Source: Micromonospora sp. LH3U1 (lineage in GTDB: Bacteria > Actinomycetota > Actinomycetes > Mycobacteriales > Micromonosporaceae). From it: a DNA stretch of 64,000 nucleotides. Shown piece after piece: positions 62,243 through 64,000 of this stretch. The stretch spans positions 4,835,501 through 4,899,500 of the forward strand of contig NZ_CP116936.1 of the NCBI RefSeq assembly GCF_028475105.1, in the 5' to 3' direction. The position numbers and the translations under genes were made by a program. The notes beneath the pieces were generated by a model. That model had not been told where the DNA came from. It saw nothing but the letters and a program-made list of their open reading frames with translations, and searched no databases. Each line of letters starts with the position of its first letter. Position 1 is the first letter of the stretch.

Positions 62243-62312
62243 CCCGTACCCCGCTTCGCGACGCGACCTGCGACCACCTTGCCACGGCCGGGCGTGCGCC
62301 GCAGGGCGCGAC

Positions 62313-62340
62313 GGGGCCGGCGGGCGAACCCGCCGGCCCC
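62313..62340 (-). terminator. 12-bp hairpin between ABC ATPase and malQ
   Basis: GGGGCCGGCGGG and CCCGCCGGCCCC around a CGAA loop, 17 bases past the ATPase stop; separates it from malQ. Confidence 0.85.
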
Positions 62341-62356
62341 ACCACGGTGGACGCTG

Positions 62357-63565
<1,209 letters not shown>

Positions 63566-63575
63566 GACTACTCAC

Positions 63576-64000
63576 CTATCCCTTGACTGCGCCGGAGGTC
63601 AGACCGGACACGATCCGGCGCTGGAAGAAGAGGACGAACAGGATGATCGGAACGGTGATCACCACTGCGGCGGCGCAGATCGCCCCGGTGGGGTCCTCGA
63701 ACTGCGACTCGCCGGTGAAGAACGACAAGGCGACCGGCACCGTACGGGCGCGTTCGGTGGAGGTCAGCGTGATGGCGAAGAGGAAGTCGTTCCAGCAGAA
63801 GATGAAGACCAGGATCGCCGTGGTGAACAACCCGGGCGCGGCCAGCGGAGCGATCACCCGACGGAACGCCTGACCCTGGGTGGCGCCGTCCATCTTCGCC
63901 GCCTTCTCCAGGTCCCAGGGGATCTGCTTGAAGAACGCCGACAGCGTGTAGATCGCCAGCGGCAACGCGAAGGTGATGTACGGCAGGATCAGCCCGGGCC
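63576..64000 (-). CDS. Carbohydrate ABC transporter permease (MalG type), partial
   Basis: C-terminal ~141 residues; the 5' end is beyond the window. The EAA loop DLEKAAKMDGATQGQAFRRVIAPLAAPG is complete, with four membrane helices visible. Together with the ATPase it forms a sugar importer; the second permease and the binding protein are presumably outside the window. Confidence 0.92.
   Translation of the reverse strand, partial: PGLILPYITFALPLAIYTLSAFFKQIPWDLEKAAKMDGATQGQAFRRVIAPLAAPGLFTTAILVFIFCWNDFLFAITLTSTERARTVPVALSFFTGESQFEDPTGAICAAAVVITVPIILFVLFFQRRIVSGLTSGAVKG

Overview
The window looks like a chromosome segment of a high-GC actinomycete, most likely Micromonospora or a close relative. 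The signs are very high third-position GC, many GTG starts, ATGA/GTGA gene overlaps, a CvnA/CvnB conservon pair, CebR-type cellulose operators, an F420-type LLM oxidoreductase and a mycothiol-dependent family enzyme. Genus is an inference from gene content and style; no rRNA or species marker is present.

Positions 1-27,469 form an accessory region dense in defence genes and gene debris. It ends on the right at a tRNA-Leu(GAG) gene (27,607-27,693, minus strand) that faces a tyrosine recombinase with a small AbrB/SpoVT-like partner. A diverged copy of the same two-gene recombinase module lies at 2,003-3,545. Between and around them are: (i) a truncated DddA-like (SCP1.201-type) DNA deaminase with a broken Imm1 immunity gene (1,013-1,876); (ii) a complete four-gene Wadjet/JetABCD anti-plasmid cassette (4,268-13,299); (iii) a DarT-DarG ADP-ribosylation toxin-antitoxin pair (13,855-15,567) flanked by two decayed IS630-type transposases; (iv) three unrecognised genes, one with a possible PD-(D/E)XK nuclease core and one with half a serine-recombinase domain (16,347-19,419); (v) a two-gene membrane-protein pair sharing a short motif at the C-terminus of one and the N-terminus of the other (19,847-21,198), my best candidate for an undescribed system; (vi) a DUF1883 gene and an Ig-like-domain gene, each translationally coupled to a tiny upstream ORF; (vii) a CBASS operon of CD-NTase, lone E2-like protein and one-TM putative effector (23,492-25,580).

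From 27,700 to 64,000 the content is ordinary chromosome. A proline-rich TPR/FN3 membrane protein and an FN3/beta-propeller membrane protein precede a MoxR - DUF58 - TgpA operon, whose last gene is frameshifted at a G-run and lacks the usual transglutaminase Cys and His. Then come SDR and LLM oxidoreductases, LtrA, DUF1028, a mycothiol-dependent isomerase-like protein, PAP2 and DUF3159. A cellulose locus has a secreted GH48 cellulase and a GH1 beta-glucosidase, divergent and separated by three CebR-like operators. After it come a roadblock/histidine-kinase conservon pair, an FGGY sugar kinase and a PhzE-type anthranilate synthase with a Trp-Trp leader peptide. The window ends with WrbA, a HipA-like kinase/DUF3037 pair, a DUF4190 protein, an AlkZ-like glycosylase, 4-alpha-glucanotransferase MalQ and a sugar ABC transporter (MsmK-type ATPase plus a permease cut by the window edge).

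The defence genes act at different levels. Wadjet cleaves incoming circular plasmids, DarTG and CBASS probably act by damaging or killing the infected cell, and the deaminase fragment is a leftover of interbacterial warfare. The two integrase modules and the tRNA edge suggest site-specific recombination assembled the block. No CRISPR array and no rRNA were seen.
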